Shown here: positions 25,163-32,467 of the stretch, piece after piece
Numbering within the stretch: position 1 is the first letter of the stretch
Layout: each line of letters opens with the position of its first letter
From: an uncultured bacterium
GTDB taxonomy: Bacteria; Patescibacteriota; Minisyncoccia; Phycocordibacterales; UBA9973
DNA length: 34,200 nt
NCBI GenBank assembly: GCA_903904195.1
Contig: CAIVBM010000008.1
Coordinates: 1-34,200, forward strand
Direction: 5' to 3'
Made by a program: the position numbers and the translations under genes
The notes under the pieces: model-generated
Seen by the model: the letters and a program-made list of their open reading frames with translations, nothing else
Told to the model about the DNA's origin: nothing
Databases searched by the model: none

Positions 25163-25417
25163 ATGTATATTTTAGAAAGAAGTATCATGATCTTTCTATA
25201 TGAACTCAAGGGAAAGGAAAGCGTCAACCTAGCTATCATCGAGGCTATAAAGGTTGGCATAGAAAAGTACAAGGACAAACACAACCAGATCGATGAGTCT
25301 AGACTCGATGAAGTGATGGGTGATCCAAAACTCGCTCAAAAATTCAGGGAAGCTAGGGAAAAAAACTGGTATCTACAGGGCCAAGTGTTACCCAGTCCAA
25401 TAGGAGATGACGAATAG
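25163..25417 (+). CDS. Small acidic-basic helical protein of unknown function
   Basis: The 84-aa product is not recognised. It has a hydrophobic start (MYILERSIMIFLYELKG), then charged helices (AIIEAIKVGIEKYKDKHNQIDESRLDEVMGDPKLAQKFREAREKN) and an acidic end. An in-frame ATG at 25187 is an alternative start, but the AAAGGAA Shine-Dalgarno and promoter suit 25163. It is GC-richer than the core genes, with its own promoter, Shine-Dalgarno and terminator, the same layout as the other small unknown genes here. Confidence 0.65.
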   Translation: MYILERSIMIFLYELKGKESVNLAIIEAIKVGIEKYKDKHNQIDESRLDEVMGDPKLAQKFREAREKNWYLQGQVLPSPIGDDE

Positions 25418-25455
25418 CCGCACGCGTCCTAGACGTGTTGCGGCTTTCCCTTTTT
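25416..25455 (+). terminator. Terminator of the small gene at 25163
   Basis: AGCCGCA (25416-25422, overlapping the stop) pairs with TGCGGCT (25439-25445); an inner CGTC/GACG-type pairing extends it. TTTCCCTTTTT follows. Confidence 0.82.
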
Positions 25456-25468
25456 AAACAGATTTAAA

Positions 25469-25496
25469 TAGACAAAAAAAATTGTGGGTGTATATT
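25469..25496 (+). promoter_or_regulatory. Possible promoter of the small gene at 25541
   Basis: TAGACA (25469-25474) and TATATT (25491-25496) are 16 bases apart. The leader is about 38 bases and contains AGGGAG before the ATG. Confidence 0.4.
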
Positions 25497-25505
25497 ATAT
25501 TATGA

Positions 25506-25840
25506 GCCGCACAAATAAAACTTAACAGGGAGCTTAGATCATGAAGATACATCGAGCTAAGATCGTGGAGTTTCTGAATTCGCTGGGTGAAGGGATAAAA
25601 GCCAAAGAACATGACGCAATCGAGCGAAGATTTGATGCAAGAGCGAACGAGGAGGGTTATGTAAAAAACGATGATCTTCTTCATGTCCTCGATGGCAGGA
25701 TGTCTGAGTTTCGGAAGTTCCAAAGGGGAGGCGATCCCAACCCTGCGTCACAAGTAGCCCCCGTTGTGTGTTTGGTCCACTAAATCCAGCCGAAGATCGT
25801 TTCCAGAGTGGCTGCGCAAAGCTAAAGAGCAATGTGCGGC
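25506..25840 (+). other. Complementary 5' and 3' ends enclosing the small gene at 25541
   Basis: GCCGCACA (25506-25513, in the leader) is perfectly complementary to TGTGCGGC (25833-25840, after the stop). The predicted transcript could close into one structure around the gene. The match is only 8 bp, so chance is possible. Confidence 0.35.
25541..25783 (+). CDS. Small charged protein of unknown function
   Basis: The 80-aa product is not recognised. It is mainly helical and charged (HRAKIVEFLNSLGEGIKAKEHDAIERRFDARANEEGYVKNDDLLHVLDGRMSEFRKFQ) with a Gly/Pro/hydrophobic end. AGGGAG lies about ten bases upstream of the ATG. Base use is GC-richer than the core genes. The segment EEGYVKNDDLLHVLDGRM is faintly like an EF-hand-style loop, but the spacing is not convincing. 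It could also be part of a structured RNA, because its flanks can pair. Confidence 0.55.
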   Translation: MKIHRAKIVEFLNSLGEGIKAKEHDAIERRFDARANEEGYVKNDDLLHVLDGRMSEFRKFQRGGDPNPASQVAPVVCLVH

Positions 25841-25853
25841 CTCCTACTTTTAG

Positions 25854-26204
25854 TTAAAAAGTTTCTTCTGCTCCTCCAAACATTTCTAATACAAAACTTA
25901 CGATTGCGAGTACGATTCCGAAAAGTAGCGCCCACCAGAAATTATCTACTGCAAAACCAGGGACGATAAGTGCTGCAAACATAACGAGAAATCCATTAAT
26001 TATTAAAACAAAAAGTCCTAAAGACAAGACAGTGAGAGGTAACGTTAAGAATATAAGTATCGGACGTAAGATAGCGTTTACTGCACCCAAAACCACTGCT
26101 AAAACAAATGCAGAAAATATTCCAGTGACATGAACTCCTGGTAAAATATATGCTGTTATTAATATTGCGATGACAGAAACCACCCAATGGATTAATGTTT
26201 TCAT
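25854..26204 (-). CDS. Phage-holin-4 superfamily (YvlD-like) membrane protein
   Basis: The 116-aa product has four membrane helices (about 1-20, 26-48, 52-77, 85-110) and family motifs: the start MKTLIHWVVSVIAILITAYILPGVHV, VLGAVNAILRPILIFLTLPLTVLSLGLFVLIINGFLVMFAALIVPGF, and a C-terminal helix ending MFGG. YvlD relatives are often linked to envelope stress in Bacillus; no lysis genes are nearby, so this is not a phage holin. I place the start at ATG 26204 rather than the GTG at 26222, since the family begins at MKT and the -10 box lies between the two. It is divergent from the TPP-enzyme gene. Confidence 0.85.
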   Translation of the reverse strand: MKTLIHWVVSVIAILITAYILPGVHVTGIFSAFVLAVVLGAVNAILRPILIFLTLPLTVLSLGLFVLIINGFLVMFAALIVPGFAVDNFWWALLFGIVLAIVSFVLEMFGGAEETF

Positions 26205-26213
26205 ATAGATTTC

Positions 26214-26242
26214 ATTGTACACCTGATATGATATAATACCAA
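26214..26242. promoter_or_regulatory. Overlapping divergent promoters (YvlD-like gene and TPP enzyme)
   Basis: Minus strand: TTGGTA (26237-26242) and TACAAT (26214-26219), 17-base spacer, nine bases from the -10 box to the ATG at 26204. Plus strand: extended -10 TG-A-TATAAT (TATAAT at 26232-26237), seven bases before the ATG at 26245. The two promoters share bases, so only one polymerase can bind at a time. Confidence 0.65.
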
Positions 26243-26244
26243 AA

Positions 26245-27891
26245 ATGGAAGCAAAGAAAATGAATTCAGCAGAAATTCTTGTACGATGTTTAGAGGATCA
26301 TGGTGTTTCTCATATTTTCGGAGTTCCTGGTGAAGAAAATTTAGCTTTTCTTGAGGCTATTCGTAAATCAAAAATAATTTTTGTTACTACTCGTCATGAA
26401 CAAGCAGCAGCATTTATGGCTGCCACATTTGGCAGGATGACTGGCAAAGTCGGTGTAGCATTGTCTACACTAGGCCCTGGAGCCACAAATCTGCTCACAG
26501 GCGTGGCTTACGCACAGCTTGGTGGATTTCCTTTTTTGGCTATTACCGGACAAAAACCGATTAAAAAGAATAAGCAAGGAAAATTCCAAATCGTTGATAT
26601 TGTGGCGATGATGAAGCCTATCACGAAATTTTCCATAACTATCACATCGAGCGAAAAGACGCCGAGCATGGTGTCTGAAGCGATAGAAAAAGCTGAAACC
26701 GAGCGCTTTGGCGCAGTTCATTTGGAATTGCCCGAAGACATTGCAAGTGAAGTCTGTGATGCTATTTCTTTTGATGCTCCGGTGATTCAAAATATAAAAT
26801 ATCCTACTGCAAAAGAAAAAGATATTAAAAAAGCATTGGAAGAAATAGAAAAATCTAAACACCCTTTGATAATCTTAGGTAGAGGTGCAAACGATGAACT
26901 CATCAGTAAAGTTCTAAAGAGTTTTTTAGAAAAGGCTGGTATTCCTTTTGTTTCTACGCAGATGGGGAAAGGTTCTTTTGACGAAAATTCAAAGTTATAT
27001 ATAGGCACTACTGCATTATCTGCTGGTGATTATGTGCATCAAGCTTTACAATCTGCAGATGTAATTATTCTAATTGGTCATGATGTGACAGAAAAGCCAC
27101 CGATGATTTTTGATAAAAAGAAAATAATTCATATCAATTTCTTTTCTTCAAAGTTTCCAGATGTTTATGTTCCTACCTGTGAGGTTATTGGGGATATTTC
27201 AAATACTCTTTCAGTATTTACAGAAAAAATAAAAATTAATCCCGCGTGGGATTTTAATTATTTCTTTAAAGTTCGTGATGCTTTAATAAAAATTATAAAA
27301 GAATCTTCTCAGTCTCAAGATTTTCCTCTTCGTCCTGAACGTATTGTCGGAGATATAAATAAAAATTTACCAAAAGATGGAACACTAGCTCTTGATAATG
27401 GCATGTATAAAATCTGGGTTGCAAGGAATTTTATTGCTAGTTCACCAAACAACATTCTTTTAGATAATACTTTGGCCACGATGGGTGCGGGTTTGCCTTC
27501 GGGAATAGCTTTAAAAGTTTTATATCCAAATAAAAAGGTCTTGGTTATGGCTGGTGATGGTGGGATTATGATGAGCATTGGAGATCTAGAGACTGCTGTT
27601 CGCCTCAAGTTTGATTTAGTCATATTGGTTTTAGATGATTCTGAATTTGGTATGATTCGCTGGAAACAAAGTAATATGAACTTGTCTCAATTTGGGCTTT
27701 CTTTTAATAATCCAGATTTTGTAATGTTAGCGAAAAGTTTTGGCGCAATTGGACATAAAGTTGAAAAAGCTGATGATCTTGCATTACATTTGCAAAAAGC
27801 GTTTAATTCTAAAGGTGTACATATCATCGTTTGTCCGATAAACTACGATGAAGCAAACAAGACATTAAAAAATATTAAAATAATTGAGTAG
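26245..27891 (+). CDS. Thiamine-diphosphate enzyme of the acetolactate synthase family
   Basis: The 548-aa product has the three-domain layout of acetolactate synthase: N-terminal PYR domain with GVPGEENLAFLEAI and the catalytic glutamate in TRHEQAAAFMA (about 52-62), LSTLGPGATNLLTGVAYA, a middle domain, and the TPP/Mg site GDGGIMMSIGDLETAVRL near 435-452. It likely condenses pyruvate to acetolactate, but related decarboxylases and lyases share the motifs, so the substrate is inferred. No small regulatory subunit and no other branched-chain amino acid gene is nearby, which argues for a catabolic role. An aldehyde dehydrogenase follows directly. The mRNA is predicted to be leaderless. Confidence 0.85.
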   Translation: MEAKKMNSAEILVRCLEDHGVSHIFGVPGEENLAFLEAIRKSKIIFVTTRHEQAAAFMAATFGRMTGKVGVALSTLGPGATNLLTGVAYAQLGGFPFLAITGQKPIKKNKQGKFQIVDIVAMMKPITKFSITITSSEKTPSMVSEAIEKAETERFGAVHLELPEDIASEVCDAISFDAPVIQNIKYPTAKEKDIKKALEEIEKSKHPLIILGRGANDELISKVLKSFLEKAGIPFVSTQMGKGSFDENSKLYIGTTALSAGDYVHQALQSADVIILIGHDVTEKPPMIFDKKKIIHINFFSSKFPDVYVPTCEVIGDISNTLSVFTEKIKINPAWDFNYFFKVRDALIKIIKESSQSQDFPLRPERIVGDINKNLPKDGTLALDNGMYKIWVARNFIASSPNNILLDNTLATMGAGLPSGIALKVLYPNKKVLVMAGDGGIMMSIGDLETAVRLKFDLVILVLDDSEFGMIRWKQSNMNLSQFGLSFNNPDFVMLAKSFGAIGHKVEKADDLALHLQKAFNSKGVHIIVCPINYDEANKTLKNIKIIE

Positions 27892-27909
27892 GTGATTCTA
27901 CTAAATCAT

Positions 27910-29274
27910 ATGATTCAATCAAAAAATCCAGCAACAGAAGAAGTTTTGAAAAGTTTTAAAGAAATTTCAAATGAAGAACTTGAAAAGAAGGTTTCACTTG
28001 CGTCAAAGGCTTTTGAATCTTGGAAGAAAGCTTCGTTTAAAGAACGTGCGAGATTGATGCGTAAGCTCGGGAGTTATCTACGCGCTCACACCGAGGATTT
28101 ATCAAGATTACAGATGCTTGAAATGGGTAAAACTATAAAGTCAGGACCAGCTGGTATTTTAAAATGTGCTGACCTTTGTGACTATTATGCAGATAACGCA
28201 GAAAGTATTTTGACTAATGAGAAATTAAATACAAATAAAAAAGAACAATATGTGGAATTTGATCCTCTTGGAATAATTCTCGCCGTGATGCCGTGGAATT
28301 TTCCTTTCTGGCAAGTGTATCGTTATGCTGTACCAGCTTTGATGTCTGGAAACGTGGGGCTTTTAAAACATGCGTCAAATGTTCCACAATGCGCAGAAGC
28401 CATAGAAGAGTCATTTCGTGCTTCTGGTTTTCCTGAAGGAGTTTTTCAAAATTTATTTCTTTCATCTTCGCGTGTAGCTGGATTGATTCGTGATTCTAGA
28501 ATATCTGCTGTCACTTTGACTGGTAGCGAAAAAGCCGGCAGTGAAGTAGCTAGTGTCGCAGGATCTGAGATTAAAAAAGTAGTGCTTGAACTCGGTGGCA
28601 GTGATCCTTTTGTTGTTTTTGCTGATGCGGATATCGCTAAGGCTTCAAAATTTGCAGTTTTATCAAGACTTCAAAATAATGTGGGACAGAGTTGTATTTC
28701 AGCTAAACGCTTTATAGTGGAAGAAAGTATAAAAGATAAATTTATCAAGGTTGTCGTGGATGAACTTTCAAAATTATTTATTGGTGATCCTAGTGATAAA
28801 AATACAGACATAGGTCCGCTCGCCACAGAACAGATTTTGCTTGATGTTGAGAAGCAAGTAGAAAAGTCAGTATCTCTTGGAGCAAAGATAGTTTATGGGG
28901 GTAAAAGAAAATTTGAAAAGGGCCATTTCTATATGCCGACTGTTATGACAAATATTAAAAAGGGTATGCCTGTCTATGATGAAGAAGTCTTTGGACCAGT
29001 TGTGCCTATTATTACTTTTAAAAATGAAATAGAAGCAATACAAATAGCAAATGACACTAGGTATGGTCTCGGTGCATCTATTTTTACCTCTGATGTAAAA
29101 AAAGCAAAAAGAATCATCCCGCAGATTGATGCAGGAAATGTGTGTGTAAATGATATGGTCAAGTCAGATCCTCGTGCGCCGTTTGGTGGAATAAAGAAAT
29201 CTGGATATGGTAGGGAACTCGGCAGTTACGGAATAAAAGAATTTGTAAATATTAAAAACGTTTATTTTGGGTAA
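27910..29274 (+). CDS. NAD(P)-dependent aldehyde dehydrogenase (succinate-semialdehyde dehydrogenase type)
   Basis: The enzyme oxidises an aldehyde to its acid. Motifs: NPATEEVLKSF at the start, MPWNFPFWQ (cofactor site), LTGSEKAGSEVA, ELGGSDPFVV with the catalytic glutamate, NVGQSCISAKRF with the catalytic cysteine, EEVFGPVVPI, and PFGGIKKSGYGRELG at the end. I prefer ATG 27910 (454 aa), where the family begins, over the GTG at 27892 that abuts the upstream stop. It is cotranscribed with the TPP enzyme; the pair may handle pyruvate- or oxoacid-derived aldehyde. The true substrate cannot be read from sequence. Confidence 0.9.
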   Translation: MIQSKNPATEEVLKSFKEISNEELEKKVSLASKAFESWKKASFKERARLMRKLGSYLRAHTEDLSRLQMLEMGKTIKSGPAGILKCADLCDYYADNAESILTNEKLNTNKKEQYVEFDPLGIILAVMPWNFPFWQVYRYAVPALMSGNVGLLKHASNVPQCAEAIEESFRASGFPEGVFQNLFLSSSRVAGLIRDSRISAVTLTGSEKAGSEVASVAGSEIKKVVLELGGSDPFVVFADADIAKASKFAVLSRLQNNVGQSCISAKRFIVEESIKDKFIKVVVDELSKLFIGDPSDKNTDIGPLATEQILLDVEKQVEKSVSLGAKIVYGGKRKFEKGHFYMPTVMTNIKKGMPVYDEEVFGPVVPIITFKNEIEAIQIANDTRYGLGASIFTSDVKKAKRIIPQIDAGNVCVNDMVKSDPRAPFGGIKKSGYGRELGSYGIKEFVNIKNVYFG

Positions 29275-29281
29275 AATAGAA

Positions 29282-29324
29282 AACCGCCCTCCCACGGTCT
29301 TCGTTGTGCCCGTGGTGGGCGGTT
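29282..29324. terminator. Large GC-rich hairpin between convergent genes
   Basis: AACCGCCC (29282-29289) pairs with GGGCGGTT (29317-29324), and CCACGG (29292-29297) with CCGTGG (29310-29315). On the minus strand it is followed by TTTTCTATTTT, so it best serves the minus-strand gene but may also stop the dehydrogenase transcript. Confidence 0.82.
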
Positions 29325-29336
29325 AAAGGTCTGATG

Positions 29337-29828
29337 TCAACAGCTTGGGACTAGAATGTGGTGGCCGTACACAGAATGCCACACACGTTTTTCGACCCAT
29401 TTTTTTTCCATCCAGTAAGCAATAGGTCTCTCTTCTCTATTGATGCCAAGATTGACATCAATGTAAAGAACGCGTCCATCTCTGAATTCAAGGAAGGTGG
29501 CACGGCCATAATCGTTACCATTGCTAAGTTCTTCCGGATACGAACGAAACAATGTTGTGGCTTGACCTTGATTTCTCCAGCGACTTCTTCCATCACCTAA
29601 AACTCTTAGGCTATTGGCGAGAGTGGCATTACTCGTCATTTTGAAAACATGTACCCTCGTTGTTGGTAGGGCTGGATTCAAAATTCGCCATAATAGGCTA
29701 TATAGCGAACGGAAGGCGAATATTTGCCATGGATTGTCGTTAAAAACTCCGGCAGTGAATATACCACACGAGTTCAAGGTTTCACTGAGAGGAGCACCGA
29801 TAGAAATTGATTTCTGGTATTCCAACAC
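29337..29828 (-). CDS. Protein of unknown function, GC-richer than its neighbours
   Basis: The 163-aa product is not recognised. It has mixed alpha/beta character with no signal peptide or membrane helix. Notable patches: NDYGRATFLEFRDGRVLYIDVNLGINREERPIAYWMEKKWVEKRVWHSVYGHHILV, with several tryptophans and two adjacent histidines near the end. The start codon is GTG (29828-29826) with AAGGAG eight bases upstream. It has its own promoter in the 3' end of miaA and a strong terminator. GC content and signals match the other independent unknown genes. Confidence 0.65.
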   Translation of the reverse strand: MLEYQKSISIGAPLSETLNSCGIFTAGVFNDNPWQIFAFRSLYSLLWRILNPALPTTRVHVFKMTSNATLANSLRVLGDGRSRWRNQGQATTLFRSYPEELSNGNDYGRATFLEFRDGRVLYIDVNLGINREERPIAYWMEKKWVEKRVWHSVYGHHILVPSC

Positions 29829-29864
29829 GATTTGTCTCCTTGGTTTTTCATGAACTGTTCTTGT

Positions 29865-30707
29865 TTACCGCGATTCGGTTATTACTATAGCACGTTTTTT
29901 AGATGCATCAAACCACTGTATTTTCTTGTCACGTTTAAACCACTGCATCTGTCTTTTTGCATATTGTAGAGTTCCGCTCACTACTTTTTCATAAGTTGGG
30001 TCATTGTATTCAAAACCAAGCTCACTTAGTCTATTTTTTGATAATCTAGTTTGTTTTAATTTTTTAATTTCTTTAAGTAAGCCATCTTGAAACATCTTTT
30101 TTACTCTTTTTTCCACCTTATTTTTCAATTTATCTGATGGTAAATATAATCCAATTTTTATAAATTTATACAGCGGTGAAACCGCTGTAATTTTGGGGAC
30201 TCTACCTAAAACTTTAGCAATTTCAATTGCTCTGATTAATCTGACTTTGTTTTGTGGGTCAATATTTTTTGCGCGTCTTTTATCTAGCTTTTCTAAAATT
30301 TTGAAAAGTTGAAATGTAGATTTTTTATTTAGAATTTTTCTTAATTTTTGATTTGGTGGGACTTCTGGAAAAATGACACCTTTGGTAATAGCATCAATAT
30401 AGAATCCCGTGCCTCCACAAATTATTGGAGTCTTTCCTTTAGAAATTATTTCTTCTATTTTATTTTCAGCTAATTCTTTATATTCTGCGACTGTAAATTT
30501 GCGTTTTGGATTTGCTACATCTATCAGGTGATGGGGAATACCCTTCATCTCTTTCTTGGTGACTTTTCCCGTACCAATATCAAGGCCTTTATAAACTTGT
30601 CTTGAGTCAGCGGAGATTATTTCTCCATTTATCTTTTTAGCTAGTTTTATAGCCAAAGCACTTTTACCTGTAGCAGTCTGGCCTAGAATAACAATAACCT
30701 TTTTCAT
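29865..30707 (-). CDS. miaA: tRNA dimethylallyltransferase
   Basis: MiaA transfers a dimethylallyl group to A37 of tRNAs that read UNN codons. The 280-aa product has the P-loop GQTATGKSALA at about 8-18, SADSRQVYKGLDIGTGK (about 34-50), HHLIDVANP, and ICGGTGFYIDAITKG. It is a little shorter than E. coli MiaA (316 aa) at the C-terminus. It starts on the last base of the murA stop (TAATG), so the two are translationally coupled. The tRNA-Leu (CAA) and tRNA-Trp (CCA) of this window, which carry A37, are natural substrates. Confidence 0.95.
   Translation of the reverse strand: MKKVIVILGQTATGKSALAIKLAKKINGEIISADSRQVYKGLDIGTGKVTKKEMKGIPHHLIDVANPKRKFTVAEYKELAENKIEEIISKGKTPIICGGTGFYIDAITKGVIFPEVPPNQKLRKILNKKSTFQLFKILEKLDKRRAKNIDPQNKVRLIRAIEIAKVLGRVPKITAVSPLYKFIKIGLYLPSDKLKNKVEKRVKKMFQDGLLKEIKKLKQTRLSKNRLSELGFEYNDPTYEKVVSGTLQYAKRQMQWFKRDKKIQWFDASKKRAIVITESR
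29884..29912 (-). promoter_or_regulatory. Promoter of the minus-strand unknown gene, inside miaA
   Basis: Minus strand TTTGAT (29907-29912) and TATAGT (29884-29889) are 17 bases apart, giving a leader of about 49 bases that contains the Shine-Dalgarno. Confidence 0.6.
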
Positions 30708-32242
30708 TAATTTCCTTTTATTATTTTAATGTCTGCGCCGATAGAATTTAGGCGTTCTGCTATTTCTTCATAACCACGATTTATCATATATACGTTTCGT
30801 AGAATAGATGTGCCACTGGCTCCGAGCATTGAAATAAGGATAACCATAGATGGTCGTAACGCTGGAGGACAGACTACTTGAGCAGGTTTTAATGTTGTTC
30901 CACCATTTATATATAAACGGTGCGGGTCTGCTAGAGTAATGTCTGCTCCTAGACGGTTTAAATCAGCTAGATAAATTGCTCTGTTTTCATAAACCCAGTC
31001 ATGAATCATTGTTTGACCTTTTGCTTTTATGGCTATGGGTACAAAGAAAGGCAAGTTGTCTATGTTTATCCCAGGATAAGGATTTGAATGTAGTTTATCG
31101 TCTAAGGCTTTTAGTTTACTTGGAAAGATTTCAATATCTACAAGCTTTGTTCTGCCATTATATGAATAATAGACATCCGAGAGTTTATATTTCAAATTCA
31201 TCCTTTTTAATTTTTCTAATTCTAAAGAAAGGAAATCAATAGGGGAACGAGTTATCGTGATTCTTGAATCAGTAATAATTCCGGCAGAAATAAACATCAT
31301 TGATTCTATTGGGTCTTCGCTATTCCAATATTCTATATTTTTATTTATTTCTGAAATTCCATGAATCGTCAATGACGCAGTGCCTATGCCATCTATTTTT
31401 ACCCCTAGTGCTTCAAGAAAGAAACACACTTCTTGCACCATATAATTTGCGCTAGCAAAACTAACCTTAGTAATCCCGGGGATAAGAGCAGATGCTGTGA
31501 GCACGTTTTCACAAGCTGTGTCACCGGATTCATACATTACTATTTCTGATGGTTTTAGATTTTTAGCTGTTATTTCGTAATTATTTCCTGTAGTTTTTAT
31601 CCTTGCTCCAAGTTTTTCTAATGCATAAATATGAGCGGCGATGGTTCTTTTACCTAGACTGCAACCATGCGCATGGGGAAGAGAAAAAGCAGATAACTTA
31701 TGAATAAGCGGACCAATTAACATCACCACAGAACGTGTTTTGATGGCTGATGTGACGTTGATATTTTCTAGATTAAATTTCTTTGGTGGGGTAATGATGA
31801 GGGTATTATGATCAAGCCATTTTATGTTGACTCCGATACTTTCAAGGATTTCTATGACTCTATAGACTTCTTCAATACGAGCGATGCCGTGCAAAGTAGT
31901 CACACCATCATTTAAAAGTGATGCACACAAAAGTCCCACTGAACCATTTTTAGAAAAGTTAGTTTTAATTTTTCCACTTAATTTTTTTCCTCCTCTTACT
32001 TCAAAATCCATTGATTCGTTTATGGAAACTATCTGATGATCTAAAACATCGCTTATTTTCAATAAAAGTTCGGTAGTAAAATTTTGTTCACCTTTTTCCA
32101 TGCGGGGGATAGAGCTTTGTGAAGTATTGAGTGCTTTTGCAAATTCACCTTGGGTCATACCCCTGTGTTCTCTCAGTTCTTTAATAAAAAACCCTATCTT
32201 TTGCTGTTCTGTCTGCAGATCACCTTTTCGTTCCTTTTTCAT
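30707..32242 (-). CDS. murA: XRE-type HTH domain fused to UDP-N-acetylglucosamine 1-carboxyvinyltransferase (MurA-like)
   Basis: MurA adds enolpyruvate from PEP to UDP-GlcNAc, the first committed step of peptidoglycan synthesis. The 511-aa product has an extra N-terminal XRE helix-turn-helix (about 17-70: FIKELREHRGMTQGEFAKALNTSQSSIPRMEKGE) ahead of a complete two-domain transferase (79-511). Expected active-site residues are present: K98-N99, the PEP-binding cysteine C194 in GCSLGKR with R199, D395 in GINID, ENR at 419-421, and R463. The sequence is divergent from standard MurA, and the loop around C194 is altered, so a paralogue with shifted function is possible. The predicted mRNA is leaderless and the promoter carries a palindrome. 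Confidence 0.9.
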   Translation of the reverse strand: MKKERKGDLQTEQQKIGFFIKELREHRGMTQGEFAKALNTSQSSIPRMEKGEQNFTTELLLKISDVLDHQIVSINESMDFEVRGGKKLSGKIKTNFSKNGSVGLLCASLLNDGVTTLHGIARIEEVYRVIEILESIGVNIKWLDHNTLIITPPKKFNLENINVTSAIKTRSVVMLIGPLIHKLSAFSLPHAHGCSLGKRTIAAHIYALEKLGARIKTTGNNYEITAKNLKPSEIVMYESGDTACENVLTASALIPGITKVSFASANYMVQEVCFFLEALGVKIDGIGTASLTIHGISEINKNIEYWNSEDPIESMMFISAGIITDSRITITRSPIDFLSLELEKLKRMNLKYKLSDVYYSYNGRTKLVDIEIFPSKLKALDDKLHSNPYPGINIDNLPFFVPIAIKAKGQTMIHDWVYENRAIYLADLNRLGADITLADPHRLYINGGTTLKPAQVVCPPALRPSMVILISMLGASGTSILRNVYMINRGYEEIAERLNSIGADIKIIKGN

Positions 32243-32249
32243 AACAGAC

Positions 32250-32277
32250 AGTATATCTCATATATGATATAATGCAA
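32250..32277 (-). promoter_or_regulatory. Promoter of HTH-murA with palindromic spacer (leaderless)
   Basis: Minus strand TTGCAT (32272-32277) and TATACT (32250-32255) are 16 bases apart. Only seven bases separate the -10 box from the ATG. The spacer holds the perfect palindrome TCATATATGA, a natural operator for a dimeric XRE protein. Confidence 0.65.
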
Positions 32278-32304
32278 ATAGGCTGTGGATAACTTATTAA
32301 TAAA

Positions 32305-32333
32305 TTGATTTTTGAATAAAATTCAAGTATTAT
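32305..32333 (+). promoter_or_regulatory. Promoter of tRNA-Leu
   Basis: TTGATT (32305-32310) and TATTAT (32328-32333) are 17 bases apart. Transcription would start one to three bases before the mature tRNA 5' end, leaving almost no 5' leader for RNase P. Confidence 0.65.
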
Positions 32334-32341
32334 CTATACAA

Positions 32342-32428
32342 GCCCAGGTGGCGGAATTGGTAGACGCGATAGACTCAAAATCTATTGTTGGCAACAACAT
32401 GAGAGTTCGATTCTCTCCCTGGGCACCA
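32342..32428 (+). tRNA. tRNA-Leu (anticodon CAA)
   Basis: Class II tRNA: acceptor GCCCAGG/CCTGGGC, anticodon stem ATAGA/TCTAT with loop CTCAAAA (CAA), long variable arm TGTTG-GCAA-CAACA, T-arm GAGAG-TTCGATT-CTCTC, discriminator A and an encoded CCA (32426-32428). It is the only one of the three tRNAs here with CCA in the DNA. Confidence 0.97.
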
Positions 32429-32452
32429 TAAGTTTTTTTAATTTATATTTTG

Positions 32453-32461
32453 TGTTAAAAT
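32453..32461 (+). promoter_or_regulatory. Extended -10 promoter of parB (leaderless)
   Basis: TG-T-TAAAAT, with TAAAAT at 32456-32461, ends six bases before the parB ATG at 32468. No good -35 is visible (T-run); extended -10 promoters need it less. Confidence 0.5.
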
Positions 32462-32467
32462 CAATTA

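Noticed and set aside
25557-25832. Minus-strand open frame over the small gene at 25541
   Set aside because: No start signals, extends through the intergenic region, and composition looks non-coding; the plus frame has a Shine-Dalgarno.
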